Below, one piece after another: positions 1 to 11,833 of a stretch of DNA of 64,000 bases. Location: positions 1,957,501 through 2,021,500 of the forward strand of contig NC_052474.1 of assembly GCF_009730915.1 (NCBI RefSeq), in the 5' to 3' direction. The position numbers and the translations under genes were made by a program. The notes under the pieces were generated by a model. It searched no databases and was not told the origin of the DNA. It was given only the letters and a program-made list of their open reading frames with translations. The stretch comes from Dioscorea cayenensis subsp. rotundata. Lineage: Eukaryota > Streptophyta > Magnoliopsida > Dioscoreales > Dioscoreaceae. Position 1 is the stretch's first letter, and the number at the start of each line of letters is the position of its first letter.

Positions 1-1181
1 TATGTTTGTTTTTCTAAGATTATCAAATAATGTATTGTACTATACTTTTCTGGCTTGAAAGTATATTGAAAGGCCATAATCTTATGCTTTAATTTATTGC
101 AAAGAATTCAGATAATGGATCATATGTTTGCCTTTAGGTGAGTATCTGCTACTCCCCAGCTTAGTAATGCAATCAAAACTCAATGAGTTAATGTTTGGCC
201 CACAGAAACCATAATTTCTCCGAAAGATTTTCCTGTATCTTTGAGCAAGTGAAGGCAGAAGAGGTTCACAATCGATTTCTTTGGCTAAATCAGCAAATCA
301 AGGAGCTTAAAGTTCCATTTTTTTCCCCATTCTGTTCAGGAGGATCAATTCCTATTGTCATTTTCTCTCATGAGAAAAGTGCTGTCTAAAAGGGGTGACA
401 TTTGTTTCTCACCCATTGATGGCTTCATTTTTGTTGATCACAAGCTTGATTTCCTTTTTGAATTTTCATGGGCTAAGCACTTCCTTTGAGGTCAAAATCT
501 CACTAACAATACCCATGAAGCTTTAAGTCCATTTTGTACAATTATGAAATAGTATTAGGACATGGCTTTGTTTCAGTCCAAAGAGTCAGAATATATGTCT
601 TCTGTTTTTTCTGGCCTCGCTACTGTAATCTATAGACATCACTCCACCTGCTTATGTTACTATAATGTACATGAATTCTGTCGGGTGTTCTTATTGAGTG
701 GTGATGATTTTGCTTTTGCATCCTTGAACAAAATCTACTATAACAACACCTTTGGTTGTTTAGGCCCAAAGATAGAAAATTGTGTTGTTCTCCAGCATTT
801 CTTACAAAGTTTCCCAAACCACAGGACAACTAGAATTTGTCTGGCCTATCCATGCTATAGCTCAACTGTGTGATAGATGAAATATTTTTGCCTGTCATTA
901 CATGGAAACAACATTCAATCAAGACTTCGGGAATACAACAATCTTATTCTTCCTGTTGTCTGCATACTCAGTTAAACTTTTTCCATTCATTGAACCATTT
1001 CCTTGCATCATGCTTATATGATGTGCTGCAAGTATGGGTGGCCATTGGAACTTTGTTCAACACCTACCAACTTCAAAACATGCACACTATTTCTTGAGAT
1101 TTCTGAAAGCTACATGGTATACAAGGAACGAAAGCGAATAACAAATTATTGATTTTCATTTTGCAGATTGCTTTGATTTTG
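1..1181. other. upstream of twin CX9C gene, no coding sequence seen
   Basis: No convincing coding exon was found on either strand; the open frames are short, lack family features and have no matching splice sites. A polypyrimidine tract and CAG at about 1155-1166 looks like a splice acceptor just before the start codon of the next gene. Much of this stretch may therefore be a leader intron of that gene, with its first exon here or beyond the left edge. This is inference from the acceptor only. Confidence 0.4.
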
Positions 1182-1704
1182 ATGGAGGACTCATACACAG
1201 TCCAAATTAGTTCCAACTTAGTGAACCGGCTTGTAAATAATGAGAACAAACCGAGAAAGAAAACCAAGAAACTGAAGCCAAAGCTTCCTAATGAGCCTCA
1301 ACAAGTGCAGAAAACAACAAAGCCAACTCCTGGTTCGCCAAACAGCAATCTTGGTGGAGGATGGCCGCACCAACCACCAATGTTCCTGCCAGTAGCCCCT
1401 TCTCAGCATGCAACAGCAAATGCTGAATTAGAAGCAATACGCTCTGTCCTCCAAGAGAGTGAAAGGGTCCTCGAGAAGTTGGAGAAGCAGGAGGCCAACA
1501 TGACTCGGGAACTGACTCAGAGAGCAAAAGAACTCCATGATAAAGAGTTCAAGCTACCCTACCAGAAAGCCCATGCCCTGTGAAGCCGAGAAAGAGGCTT
1601 GTCTCAAGTGCTACAAGAACTACGCCAAAGATCCCCTCAAATGTGCTCAAGTAGTTAAATCATTTGCCGACTGTGCTCGTCGGGCAAGGCAGCAGGATTG
1701 CTGA
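1182..1704 (+). CDS. twin CX9C (CHCH) protein with coiled coil, one apparent frameshift
   Basis: A small plant protein of about 173 residues if one extra base is discounted. The N-terminus (MEDSYTVQISSNLVNRLV) is followed by a basic stretch, a Pro/Gly-rich linker, then a Glu/Lys-rich helix (about 95-130) likely to form a coiled coil. The C-terminus has two CX9C pairs (first Cys in PMPCEAEK, last in FADC), the mark of small proteins oxidised by Mia40 in the mitochondrial intermembrane space. Coiled coil plus CHCH recalls MIC19/CHCHD3, and I recall similar Arabidopsis Cox19-like proteins; the exact function is unknown. The upstream frame stops at 1583, before the CHCH part. Removing one C at 1562-1563 gives the expected LPYRKPMPC and an open frame to the TGA at 1702-1704. 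The start is the first ATG after a good acceptor. Confidence 0.7.
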
Positions 1705-2352
1705 ACACCATAGTATGTTTTCAACCATTTTCATTACAATGAGAACCCCAATACATTGAACTGTCATATTGATGAACAGATTGAACACAGGTTGCCATTT
1801 TTGAGCAAACAAATCACAAATTTCTCTCTATTCTGCATCCTTTTCTTGCTGTAGAAATAAAAACTCAGTGCTGTTTGTTTGCTGAAAAGCCAAGAAGAGT
1901 TAGTTCTTTTGTTCAGACTTATAATCAATTTTGATGCATCGCCTTAGTGTAGTTGTAATAAATTTTCAGTTTTTTTTGGTTGCAAATATACTGGAAAGAA
2001 AGAATGGTTCAATGTAAACAAGTCATACAAACAATATTTTGTTGCAACCATTTTAAAGACCATTTCTTGTGTATGCATTAAAGATCTTTATATTGTTACA
2101 TCTTGGCCTGCCTTTTCATTTCAAATCATATGAAATAATGAAAATGAAAACCATTGACATAGTCTTAATATTTTGTCACTTTCTCCTCACTAACTGCTTC
2201 ATTTGATGTAACACAGCATAACATTCAACTAGATTATTATTTCAAGGAATAGTCTACTCCTGACTCCTGAGTTCTCTCATTTGGGACTGTCACGCGTTTG
2301 TATGTTTCCTGTTTTGTTGGGCTTGGTACTCAACTTGCAAAAATGGAAAACA

Positions 2353-2383
<31 letters not shown>

Positions 2384-3329
2384 GTAAAAGAAAGAAGCAT
2401 GCAACTACTCGCTTGGAATAAGCAAAGCTCATGTACGTGACTTTTTTTGATGAGAACATTACGACAATGCTACTTATTTTTTTTCTTTTCATTTTTATTT
2501 TTTTATTTTTGAAAAAGACTTAAAAAGTATTTTCTATTAAGCTTTTTCTTTGACAAACTTTATCCATACTATAAAATCTTATTTATGATTGTTTAATTAT
2601 TGATATTAAACATGAAACTAATCATAAATGTTAATCACACCTGAATTATCAGATTACTAAAATCCTCTGTAATCTCTAACTAATTTAATCCAATAATACC
2701 CGTTAATACTCACCCACCTAAACATATCTTTTAAGATTAACTAAAAATAAAAAATAAAAAACTGGACAATTAGTAAAAAGTGCATTCAACTTATGTTTAC
2801 ATTAATTCAATGTTTTCAACAAACACGTCACTTGGATGAAGCAATTGCCAATGGATGCTAAGAACAATGTATGCCCAATTCAATGTGCAAGCCATTTTTT
2901 AAACACCTTATTGAATCATAATTACATATATATCCCTAATATTATATATTATATTCATAAAAGAAAAACAGTAAAATTATATATCTATATATATATTTGT
3001 TTAAATTAAAAAATTCATTCACCTCTATCTAATAAAAAAAATCGAGAATTACTCTAAAATAAGGAAAATAATTAATTCAGGAAACTATTTAGCATGTCTA
3101 ATTATTTAGAATTACTGTAAAATAGGGGAAAAAAGGGATCAAGAAATTATAAATTTATAATTATCTGTTTCTAAATAAACTAATCGAATCTAAACAAGAT
3201 TACTTTTCTTTAATATAATCAGGTTTAATTTGGTTAAAACTCAGGGGTAATCTTGGAATAATAACCCGACCGTGTTCGTAGAACTTGGGGCGATCACCGC
3301 GGCTCTCAGCCGAGCAGAACCATTTCCTC
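1705..3329. other. AT-rich intergenic region
   Basis: Holds the 3' flank of the twin CX9C gene and AT-rich spacer up to the CSLD promoter. No coding exon, RNA gene or terminal inverted repeat was seen. An AAT microsatellite lies at 2353-2382, and several short homopurine and AT runs occur after 2900. Confidence 0.5.
2353..2382. repeat. (AAT)n microsatellite
   Basis: About ten uninterrupted AAT units in the intergenic spacer, read directly from the sequence. Confidence 0.9.
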
Positions 3330-3353
3330 GCCACGTGGCATTCTCGTTATATA
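3330..3353 (+). promoter_or_regulatory. CSLD promoter: perfect G-box and TATA box
   Basis: A ten-base palindrome GCCACGTGGC at 3330-3339 holds the G-box core CACGTG, bound in plants by bZIP and bHLH factors. TTATATAC follows at 3347-3354 as a TATA box, which predicts transcription start near 3380. A pyrimidine-rich leader begins right after it. Close G-box and TATA spacing just before a CT-rich leader supports this as the CSLD core promoter. Confidence 0.6.
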
Positions 3354-3379
3354 CACCCCCGCCATTCCTCCGTCCACGC

Positions 3380-4338
3380 CATCTCTTCTCCTTCTTCGTT
3401 CTCTCTTCCCTTCTTCTCTACTTCTCTGTGAACCCTAATTATGGCAATGGATTTGAATTTATGGAGTTAGAGATGGAGTGAGGAGGAGTTGAAGTGGAGA
3501 ATGAGACATTGGATTCTTCTTGTGAATGAAAAAAAGTAGGGGTTTTAGAGGGTTTTGGAGGTTGGATCGTCTGAGGCTTTGTGGGACTTTAAGTTTTTCT
3601 TCTTCTCTGAGTATAGATTGGAAGAGTAGAGGAGAAAGCATTGGTGGCATTTGGTTCTGATTGAGAGCCTAGTAAAAGGTTGGTTTTTTTTTTTTTTTCT
3701 TTCTTTTTGTTTTGATTTGCTTTGGGGGTTTTCTTTGTTGTTTCTTTAGTTGTTTATTTGTTTATTTTTGAAAAGATGAGGTTTTTATGGATTATATTGT
3801 CTGCAGGGGCTTCTACTATTTGGATCCTTGTGGAATTCGAAGAATTTGAGAGTTTAAGGTTAGTTGTTTCTTTTTTTTTTCTCAGGAATGTGATGAGATT
3901 TTTCTGTTTATTTGGTTAGTTTTGAGGAAATGTGGTTTCTTAAATATTTTCATTGTTTGTTTCATTTCTGAATAATTTAGGATTTGTTTCAAGTGAGATT
4001 GAATATATGAAAAAGAAAAAAATAAAAATAAAAATGAAAAAGATGAGTTTATGGAGAGAGCTCATTGGTTTTGTCCAGCATCTTTGATTCAAAGTTGACT
4101 CGGTTTTGCTATTTTTCTAAGGAAAAAAAAGATACCTTTTTGTTTATGCTCACTATTTACATTGAAAATTCTGTTTTTTGGATTGTTTCCATATTGTTCT
4201 ATAGTTATATTTGTAGACTTTTAATCCTTCTCTGCCACTTAGTTTTTCTTCCTCTCATAAAACTTCTATGTTTATGTTTTAAGGTAATTCCTTCTATAAG
4301 ACTTAGTTGCATATGTTGTAGGATTTGAGGGTTAGATC
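3380..4338 (+). other. CSLD 5' leader with short uORFs and probable intron
   Basis: About 960 bases lie between the TATA-predicted start and the ATG. A probable leader intron runs from 3859 (AAG|GTTAG) to 4321 (TTGTAG). The first leader exon has short upstream reading frames, including one of nine codons at 3441-3470 and one of six codons at 3461-3481. The intron limits come from splice signals alone. Confidence 0.4.
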
Positions 4339-7300
4339 ATGGCCACAAACTGTGACTCTGATCCTCCTGGCAGCCCTCCGGGAAATCCCACAGTGCCCTT
4401 TAGCCATCACACTGTCTCAGGACAGTCATTCACCTATTCATGTGATGACCAACATAGTGAGAATGGCAATGTGGAATTCGCTAAGTACCTTGTCGATGCC
4501 CCCCCAACCCCTGACATCCAGCCTTTGGATAGAAACATTGGACTCATAGCAGAAAGACGGCATGCTTCTGAGAATCTCTTCATTGGTGGATTCAATTGTC
4601 TCACTCACGGACACCCCTTGGGTCGTAGGATTGACCCACCGATGACGAAGGAATCGCTCTGTGCCATCCATGGATGTGATGGTCAAGTCATGAGGGATGG
4701 GAGTGGGCAAGCAATCTTCCCTTGTGAGTGTTCCTTCAAAATATGTATTGATTGCTTCAAAGATGCTACTAAGATTGGTGAGGGGAACTGCCCTGGGTGC
4801 AAGGAGCCTTACAAGTCGACAAATTTGGATGAGGTTATGCGATTGTCTTTGCCTCTATCACCAGGTCCTGTTGCATCAAAGATGGAAAGGAGGCTATCAA
4901 TCATGAGGTCAGGCAAGTTGTTAACAAGGAGCTTGACCCCGAATGGAGATTTTGATCACAATCGGTGGTTGTTTGAGACAAGGGGTACTTATGGATATGG
5001 GAATGCAATCTGGCCGCAGGAGAATGACCGTGATGGAAAGGATGGGGGTGCTAAGGGGCAGCCATCGGAGCTATCCAACAAGCAATGGAGGCCACTCTCG
5101 CGCAAAATCAAGATCCCTGCGGCCATTCTGAGTCCATATAGGTACACTAACAAGTGCTCTTCCTTTCTTGTTTGTAAACTATTTTATGCTGTTGCTACAT
5201 TGTCTCTGAAAGTTATAGTTGGAATGTGGTGGAATGCGGTTTTACCTATTTGCTGATTTTCTAGTTTGTTAGTGTTAGAGAAAGAGAAATTGTGCTTCAT
5301 TAGAAAGACAATGGGATGCTCATGATCATGTATTTATATATTGCATTGATCCTATTCAATTTTTTTTGTTATTTACTCTGTTTTGATGGCCTTGTACTGC
5401 TTGACACTTCCATTTCTACAGGCTTCTTGTTGTTCTTCGCATGGTTGTTCTAGGCCTGTTTCTTGCATGGCGGATTAAGCACAAGAATGAGGATGCCGTA
5501 TGGCTCTGGGGGATGTCAGTTGTCTGTGAATTGTGGTTTGCATTTTCTTGGGTTCTTGATCAGCTTCCAAAGCTATGCCCTGTTAATCGTGAAACAGATC
5601 TTGATGTTCTCACTGAGAAGTTTGAGACATGCAGCCCTGATAACCCCCATGGAATATCTGATCTTCCAGGAGTTGATGTGTTTGTTTCCACAGCTGACCC
5701 AGAGAAGGAACCTCCGTTGGTCACAGCAAATACTATACTATCCATCCTTGCTGCGGACTATCCGGTCGAGAAGCTCTCTTGCTATGTTTCTGATGATGCG
5801 GGCGCTCTTCTGACATTTGAAGCCATGGCTGAAGCTGCAAGCTTTGCTGAAATCTGGGTCCCATTTTGCCGTAAACATGATATTGAACCTAGAAATCCAG
5901 AGAGCTATTTTAATTTGAGGGGGGATCCTTACAAAAACAAGGTGCGTTCTGATTTTGTGAAGGATAGGAGGAGGATGAAGAGGGAGTATGATGAGTTCAA
6001 GGTCCGGATCAATGGCTTGCCAGATTCCATCCGTCGGCGTTCAGATGCTTTGCATGCTCGCGAGGAGATGGATGCCGTGCGCAGTCAACGAGATAATGTA
6101 AATTTTGATATCATGGAACCTGTGAAGATACCCAAATCTACTAGGATGGCAGATATGACTCCTTGGCCTGGAACTTGGATAAATCCCTCCATTGATCATT
6201 ATCGAGGTGACCACGCTGGGATAATACAGGTGAGTCGCTCTTCATACACAGTTCTTACTGCAATCCCACACATTGGACGTGGTTTGATAATCGCATAACC
6301 AAAATGGATATCCTACATTTATATGCTTGATTAGCAATGCTATTGTTAAAATCATGTGCAGTGAGCATTGTGCATGTTTTCTTACACTTAATCTGTAATA
6401 CAAACCAAAAAAGTTATGAGATGAAATTAAGTTGCTCTTCTTTGCAGGTGATGCTAAAGCCTGCAGATGAAAACCCCTTGCAAAACAGGAATGTGAATCT
6501 TCCCCTTGATTTCACAAATGTGGACACCCGCCTTCCCCTACTTGTTTATGTCTCTCGTGAGAAACGCCCTGGCTATGATCACAACAAAAAGGCGGGAGCC
6601 ATGAATGCCCTTGTTCGTGCATCGGCAGTCATGTCCAATGGTGCATTCATCCTTAACCTGGATTGTGATCACTACATCTACAACTCACTGGCAATTCGTG
6701 AGGGAATGTGCTTCATGATGGACCGTGGTGGGGATTGCATATCCTACGTACAGTTTCCTCAGCGTTTCGAAGGCATCGATCCTTCTGACCGCTATGCTAA
6801 CCATAACACAGTCTTCTTTGATGGTAACATGCGAGCCCTTGATGGCCTTCAAGGTCCGGTCTATGTCGGAACTGGTTGCCTCTTCCGCCGCATTGCACTC
6901 TACGGTTTTGATCCTCCTCGAGTCAAGGAACATCAATCTGGTTGTTGCAGCTGCTGCTTCCCACGACTGCGCAAGAGTAAAGCAGCTGTTGCTTCTGATG
7001 AGACCCAAGCTCTGCGTATGGGAGACTTTGAGGAAGAGGAGATGAGCATTTCACAATTTCCGAAGAGGTTTGGAAACTCTAACATCTTTATCGACTCAAT
7101 ATCAAGAGCTGTGCAGGAAGGCCAGCCTCTTGCCGACCACCCTGTTGTGAAGAATGGTCGTCCACCTGGTGCTCTCATTGGCCCCCGTCAGCCCCTCGAG
7201 GCTAAAAATTTGGCAGACGCAATCAATGTGATCTCTTGCTGGTATGAAGATAAGACTGAATGGGGTGACCGTGTTGGTTGGATCTATGGGTCTGTAACTG

Positions 7301-8199
7301 AAGATGTCGTCACTGGTTACCGAATGCATAACCGAGGATGGCGGTCAGTTTACTATGTGACCAAGCGTGATGCTTTCCGAGGAACTGCTCCGATCAATCT
7401 CACTGACCGGCTTCATCAAGTACTTCGATGGGCAACAGGGTCAGTGGAAATCTTCTTCTCTCGCAACAATGCACTCTTGGCAGGCCCCAGGATGAAGCTA
7501 TTGCAGAGAATTGCATATCTCAACGTCGGCATCTACCCGTTCACATCCATCTTCCTTATTGTCTACTGTTTCCTGCCAGCTCTTTCCCTCTTCTCAGGCC
7601 AGTTTATAGTGCAGAACCTCAATGTCACCTTCCTCACATACCTTCTTGTCATCGCCATCACTCTCTGCTTGTTGGCCGTGCTTGAGGTCAAGTGGTCTGG
7701 TATTGAGCTTGAAGAATGGTGGCGAAATGAACAATTCTGGCTCATTGGCGGTACCAGTGCTCATCTTGCTGCCGTACTCCAAGGATTGCTAAAGGTCGTT
7801 GCAGGAATTGATATCTCATTCACCCTCACATCAAAATCAGCTGGTGATGACATGGATGATGAGTTTGCTGATCTTTACCTTGTTAAATGGACATCACTGA
7901 TGATTCCACCGATCACAATCATGATGGTGAACTTGATCGCCATTGCTGTTGGGATTAGTCGCACGATATACAGTACGGTGCCGCAATGGAGCAAGTTACT
8001 GGGTGGAGTGTTCTTCAGCTTCTGGGTGCTGGCCCATCTTTATCCCTTTGCAAAGGGGCTGATGGGTCGGAGGGGGCGGACGCCTACCATTGTGTTTGTG
8101 TGGTCCGGCCTCATTTCCATTACAATATCGCTGCTATGGATTTCAATCAATCCTCCAAATGCAAATTCGCAGATTGGCGGTTCATTCACTTTCCCTTGA
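4339..8199 (+). CDS. CSLD: cellulose synthase-like protein D (CSLD)
   Basis: Three exons, 4339-5141, 5422-6229 and 6448-8199, join in frame to 1120 residues, close to the usual CSLD length. CSLDs are processive membrane glycosyltransferases (GT2) that make beta-1,4-glucan or mannan, notably in root hairs, pollen tubes and cell plates. An N-terminal RING-like zinc finger has eight cysteines (C108, C113, C129, C131, C136, C139, C151, C154). Two membrane segments follow (about 270-312). The catalytic motifs are DD at 392-393 (YVSDDAG, where most relatives have DDGG), DCD at 609-611, TED at 821-823 and QVLRW at 861-865, followed by the C-terminal membrane bundle. The plant-specific Cys-rich segment SGCCSCC is near 701-707. 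The N-terminus is shorter than in many CSLDs. Tail to tail with the PPR gene. I cannot assign a subgroup (D1/4, D2/3 or D5). Confidence 0.95.
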
Positions 8200-8730
8200 T
8201 CAACAGTATAGCTTCCTCTATTCAACCGAATTTTCTCAATGAATTTTTAAACCGACTAAACCAACTGGAGTTGCTCTCATATTTTTCACTTGGATTTTTA
8301 CAGAGGAGTGACCTTTTTTTCGATGCGCTTCTATACATAGAGCTTTTTATTCAACAAGTTTCAGAATTTTCATATGGGAGAGGTTGTTTAGATCGGTTTT
8401 GTGGAATATATCTGCTTATTTGTAAATCAGTAGCAGGGTAGAAGGTTTCATGGTTCATCAGGATGATGTAATTTTTTTATTTAGCATTCATTCTGTTGGT
8501 TTATTTAATTTACCTTTTCAAGTTTGCAAAGTAGAAATACATAGTTTTATGTCGATCCATCTTCCTGGTGATAGTACTACATATATATATATATATATTT
8601 ACACACGGAGGATTATTCACAGAAATCAAATTTGATAGACTAATTTGGATTGAAGATATTGATTATTGCACTCAATATTTACAGAGATTGACTGTGGAGA
8701 TCATGGTATGTGTTTCTTCACTTGTTCGGT
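8200..8730. other. convergent 3' spacer between CSLD and PPR genes
   Basis: Shared 3' flank of two convergent genes, 531 bases between stop codons. It is AT-rich with an (AT)n tract at 8579-8600. No separate gene was seen, and the two transcripts may overlap here. Confidence 0.5.
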
Positions 8731-10557
8731 TCACCAGTAACCTCTGCATGAACATTGCCCTTGCTTGAAGTGGTGAAATCGTTGCCTATCTTTTACGCTG
8801 ATTTCTCTATTGAATATTTGTGATATCAATGCAGTGTATTCATGGCATTCTCTGCTTATTTGAATATTACTAACTATTAGTATTTTACTACCATTGCCTG
8901 TGTTCAGGAGAGCGAAGGCAAGCGCTAGCTTGTGACTATTGGCACTGAGCATTTGTCGCTTCTCCTTGTCATCGACATTGGCCGGCACCTGAGACACATC
9001 TGGTGAGTATCCTTCAAACCTCAGCTGCCACTCCATCTGATACAACATCTCATACACTTCGTAGCTCTGCGGATGTGACCAGTCGTGTGACACAAAGGTA
9101 TGCATCTTCCCCTTCACCTCCACTCTACTGATTCCCGGAACTTGTGACAATCCTCTGTTTGCTATATCTTTTCTGAGTTTTGCTGCATCTTCCCATCTTT
9201 TAGCTTGTGCATACATGTTTGATAAACTTATGCAGTCGCCAGTATTCTGTGAATTCAGCTCTAGTAGCTTTCTATGTGCAATTTCCGCCAATTCAAAGTT
9301 TCCGTGAACCTTGCAGGCACTCAGCAAGCATCGCCATGTCACTTCATCTGGCTCAACCTGCATCTCCTTGATGAGCTTGTGTGCCTCCTCCAGCTTCCCG
9401 GCACGCCCCATGAGGTCTACCATGCAATTGTAGTGCAAAAGTGTTGGTTTAATTCGATGCTCAAATCTCATCCGATCAAAGCACTGAAGGCCCTCTTTGA
9501 GCAGCCCTGCACGACTGCAAGCATTCAAAACACTGACATAAACTACCTCATTGGGCTCCAGGCCTTGTTTGAGCATTCTCGAGTATATTTGTAGAGCTCC
9601 CTCACCATCGCCATGCATTGCTAGTCCTGAGATCATGACGCTGTAAGTCCACACATTCTTTATTTTCATTCTTTCAAAGATATCTAACCCTTTCTCCAAT
9701 CTTCCACAGTTACAATACATGTCAATCAAGGCGGTCTGCGAAGTCATATCTGGTTCACTGATGTTTCTCAGCAATGAGCAATGGATGCTTCTGCCAAGAT
9801 CAAATGCGCCAGCATGTGAGCATGAAGTGAGTGCACTAACCATCGACGTTTCATCAGCTCTCCACCCTTCATTGTTCATCTTCATGAATAAATTCAGACA
9901 CTCATTCCACTGGCCATTTCTGGCATGAGCTGCCAGCAATGCACTCCAAGAGGCAATAGTTTTATTAGTGCCTGCAAGATCAAAGACTTTGCTCGAATAT
10001 TTCATCTCTCCGCACTTGCCATACATGCTGATAAGACTATTCTGGATATAGATATCAGTTCCGAGCCCGAACTTGATTGCTTGTCCATGGATTTGAGCTC
10101 CTTCTTTTTCGCCTAATATCTGAGCACAGGCCTTGAGCACAAATGGGTAAGTGAAATTATTCGGCAGTGTATCTCTCTCCAGCATCTCTTTATAGTATCG
10201 AACCGCAGCATCTGGGTCACAATCCTTAACATGACCTCTGATCATTGTGTTGAAATCATATGCACAGGGTTGATCAATTTCATCGAAAATCAAGCGAGCG
10301 TAATCCATGTCACCCCATTGCGACAAAGCGCAGACTGATAGGAGCTCACTGGCATGACGAGGAACTTGATCGAGTCCAAGCTTGAAGAAGTGAGCATGAA
10401 CCTGCTTGAACTCTTCAATGGTTTTGATCTGGTTAAGAGAAGGGATACATGAAGCTTGTTGCTGTTCTCTTGGTCTCTGTTCTGGCCATTGAATTGGATT
10501 GTTTGAAGGTGTTATCAGGTATAAATTCTGGTGAACTGCTAAGCTTCCTACCATCAT
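8731..10557 (-). CDS. PPR-DYW protein with degenerate DYW domain (At1g31920-like)
   Basis: One coding exon of 608 residues. Pentatricopeptide repeats of the PLS type run from about residue 45 to 450, with typical pieces such as FNTMIRG, YVSVLNACS and MVDLMGRAGKLEEA. E/E+ motifs and a C-terminal DYW domain ending GYW follow. PPR proteins bind single-stranded RNA in mitochondria or plastids; DYW members are usually C-to-U editing factors. Here the deaminase signature is broken: HSE reads NSH (540-542), and the first Cys of CxxCH reads Ser (about 568, followed by RECH), while the last Cys pair (CSC) remains. The order and wording resemble Arabidopsis At1g31920 as I recall it, whose HSE is also altered. 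It may bind RNA without editing, or rely on a DYW partner. The start is the first of two adjacent ATGs. Confidence 0.9.
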   Translation of the reverse strand: MMVGSLAVHQNLYLITPSNNPIQWPEQRPREQQQASCIPSLNQIKTIEEFKQVHAHFFKLGLDQVPRHASELLSVCALSQWGDMDYARLIFDEIDQPCAYDFNTMIRGHVKDCDPDAAVRYYKEMLERDTLPNNFTYPFVLKACAQILGEKEGAQIHGQAIKFGLGTDIYIQNSLISMYGKCGEMKYSSKVFDLAGTNKTIASWSALLAAHARNGQWNECLNLFMKMNNEGWRADETSMVSALTSCSHAGAFDLGRSIHCSLLRNISEPDMTSQTALIDMYCNCGRLEKGLDIFERMKIKNVWTYSVMISGLAMHGDGEGALQIYSRMLKQGLEPNEVVYVSVLNACSRAGLLKEGLQCFDRMRFEHRIKPTLLHYNCMVDLMGRAGKLEEAHKLIKEMQVEPDEVTWRCLLSACKVHGNFELAEIAHRKLLELNSQNTGDCISLSNMYAQAKRWEDAAKLRKDIANRGLSQVPGISRVEVKGKMHTFVSHDWSHPQSYEVYEMLYQMEWQLRFEGYSPDVSQVPANVDDKEKRQMLSANSHKLALAFALLNTGNGSKILIVSNIQISRECHEYTALISQIFNREISVKDRQRFHHFKQGQCSCRGYW

Positions 10558-10730
10558 ATCAAATGCTGTTCATTGAAATTAATAAAAGAAAAAAAAAAAC
10601 TTAAATTGATGTTCATAAACAATAGAAAATCACAGAAAAAAGAAAAACACAATTGACTTACAGGAAAGTTTTGTGATTGCTTCATTGTAATGGATTGGGA
10701 AGATGAATGTTGTTGATCAGCTCCATTTCT
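10558..10730 (-). other. PPR 5' leader with probable intron and overlapping uORF
   Basis: On the minus strand a donor CCT|GTAAGT and acceptor AACAG|CATTTG predict a 96-base leader intron at 10566-10661. If spliced, an upstream ATG at about 10685 opens an 11-codon frame whose TGA overlaps the main start as ATGA. The splice is inferred from signals only. Confidence 0.4.
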
Positions 10731-11833
10731 GAAACTTGAAGAAGAAAAGGTTTGGTGTTGAATATTTGTTTATTTATTTATTTTATTTTATTTTTTTGAA
10801 AATTTAAAGGGACACATGTATATTGGGCATATGGTTTTAAATGTCATCCATGAATTGAATGAAAAGAGAAGACAGAGCAGAGCATTCATGAGATAATGTT
10901 TTGGTGAGGTCCCACATGAGAATCCATTGAGTTGTAGATATATGATCCTGAGCTGGAGACTTGTGATTGGTTGGAGAGATCACCAAACATGCTAAGACAG
11001 ACACTAACTTGTGGCTTCTGGTTTGTGGCTACCAATTTTATATATAATATGTATGTATGTATGTATGTATGTATATATATATATGAAGTATCCAAATTTT
11101 ATATTAAATTCTAAATTTATTAATCTTTATTTTCAGTCAATTTTGCCTTATTGTATGTATAATTTTTTTTTGGAGTGTATATTATGAGTAAAAATGTGAA
11201 GATAAAAAAATGAGTTTTTTTCAAGTACCAGAGGTTTGGGTTATAAACCACAAGAAAAGGGTTACAAACAAAACAGTCCACTAGAAGTGAAAATTGATAT
11301 ATATATATATAAAAAAAACAAAGAATAATAAGACATGCCCTTTAGGGACCACAGTATATAGAACCGCGAGCGTAACAACGAGCTATAATGTATTGTTCCA
11401 TGGACCATGGGTAATGGTCAAAACATTTATCATCTTTATTATGTAGTTTTTTTTTATTTATTGAAATCAGTTATATATCTTGTTATTTTGAAATAAGATT
11501 TTATAATTTTTTTTATTAAAATTAATTCTTATTTAACAGCTAATGATAAAAAAAAGAATTTATATCAACAAAATAGTAAACACAATCATTTTATCCCAAT
11601 AAAACAGGATAAAATAAAACAAAAAAGGACATGCGGAAATTATTATATTTAATGTTACATTGTTTTAATAAACACATCTCAATGCAATAATAAAAGTAGC
11701 CCAATGGAGTATAAAAGTATCATCATGATCCTTTTGTTATCTCCAAAATCACAAATTCATTTCTGATAAATCTTACAACTTTATCATTAAAAACAGATAC
11801 AACAAATTAAACAGAACAATATATATAAATATT
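10731..11833. other. AT-rich intergenic region
   Basis: The PPR promoter lies at the left and the 3' flank of the small minus-strand gene at the right. A (GTAT)n plus (AT)n microsatellite sits at 11050-11084. No gene was seen. Confidence 0.5.
11050..11084. repeat. (GTAT)n/(AT)n microsatellite
   Basis: About six GTAT units followed by a short AT run, read directly. Confidence 0.9.
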
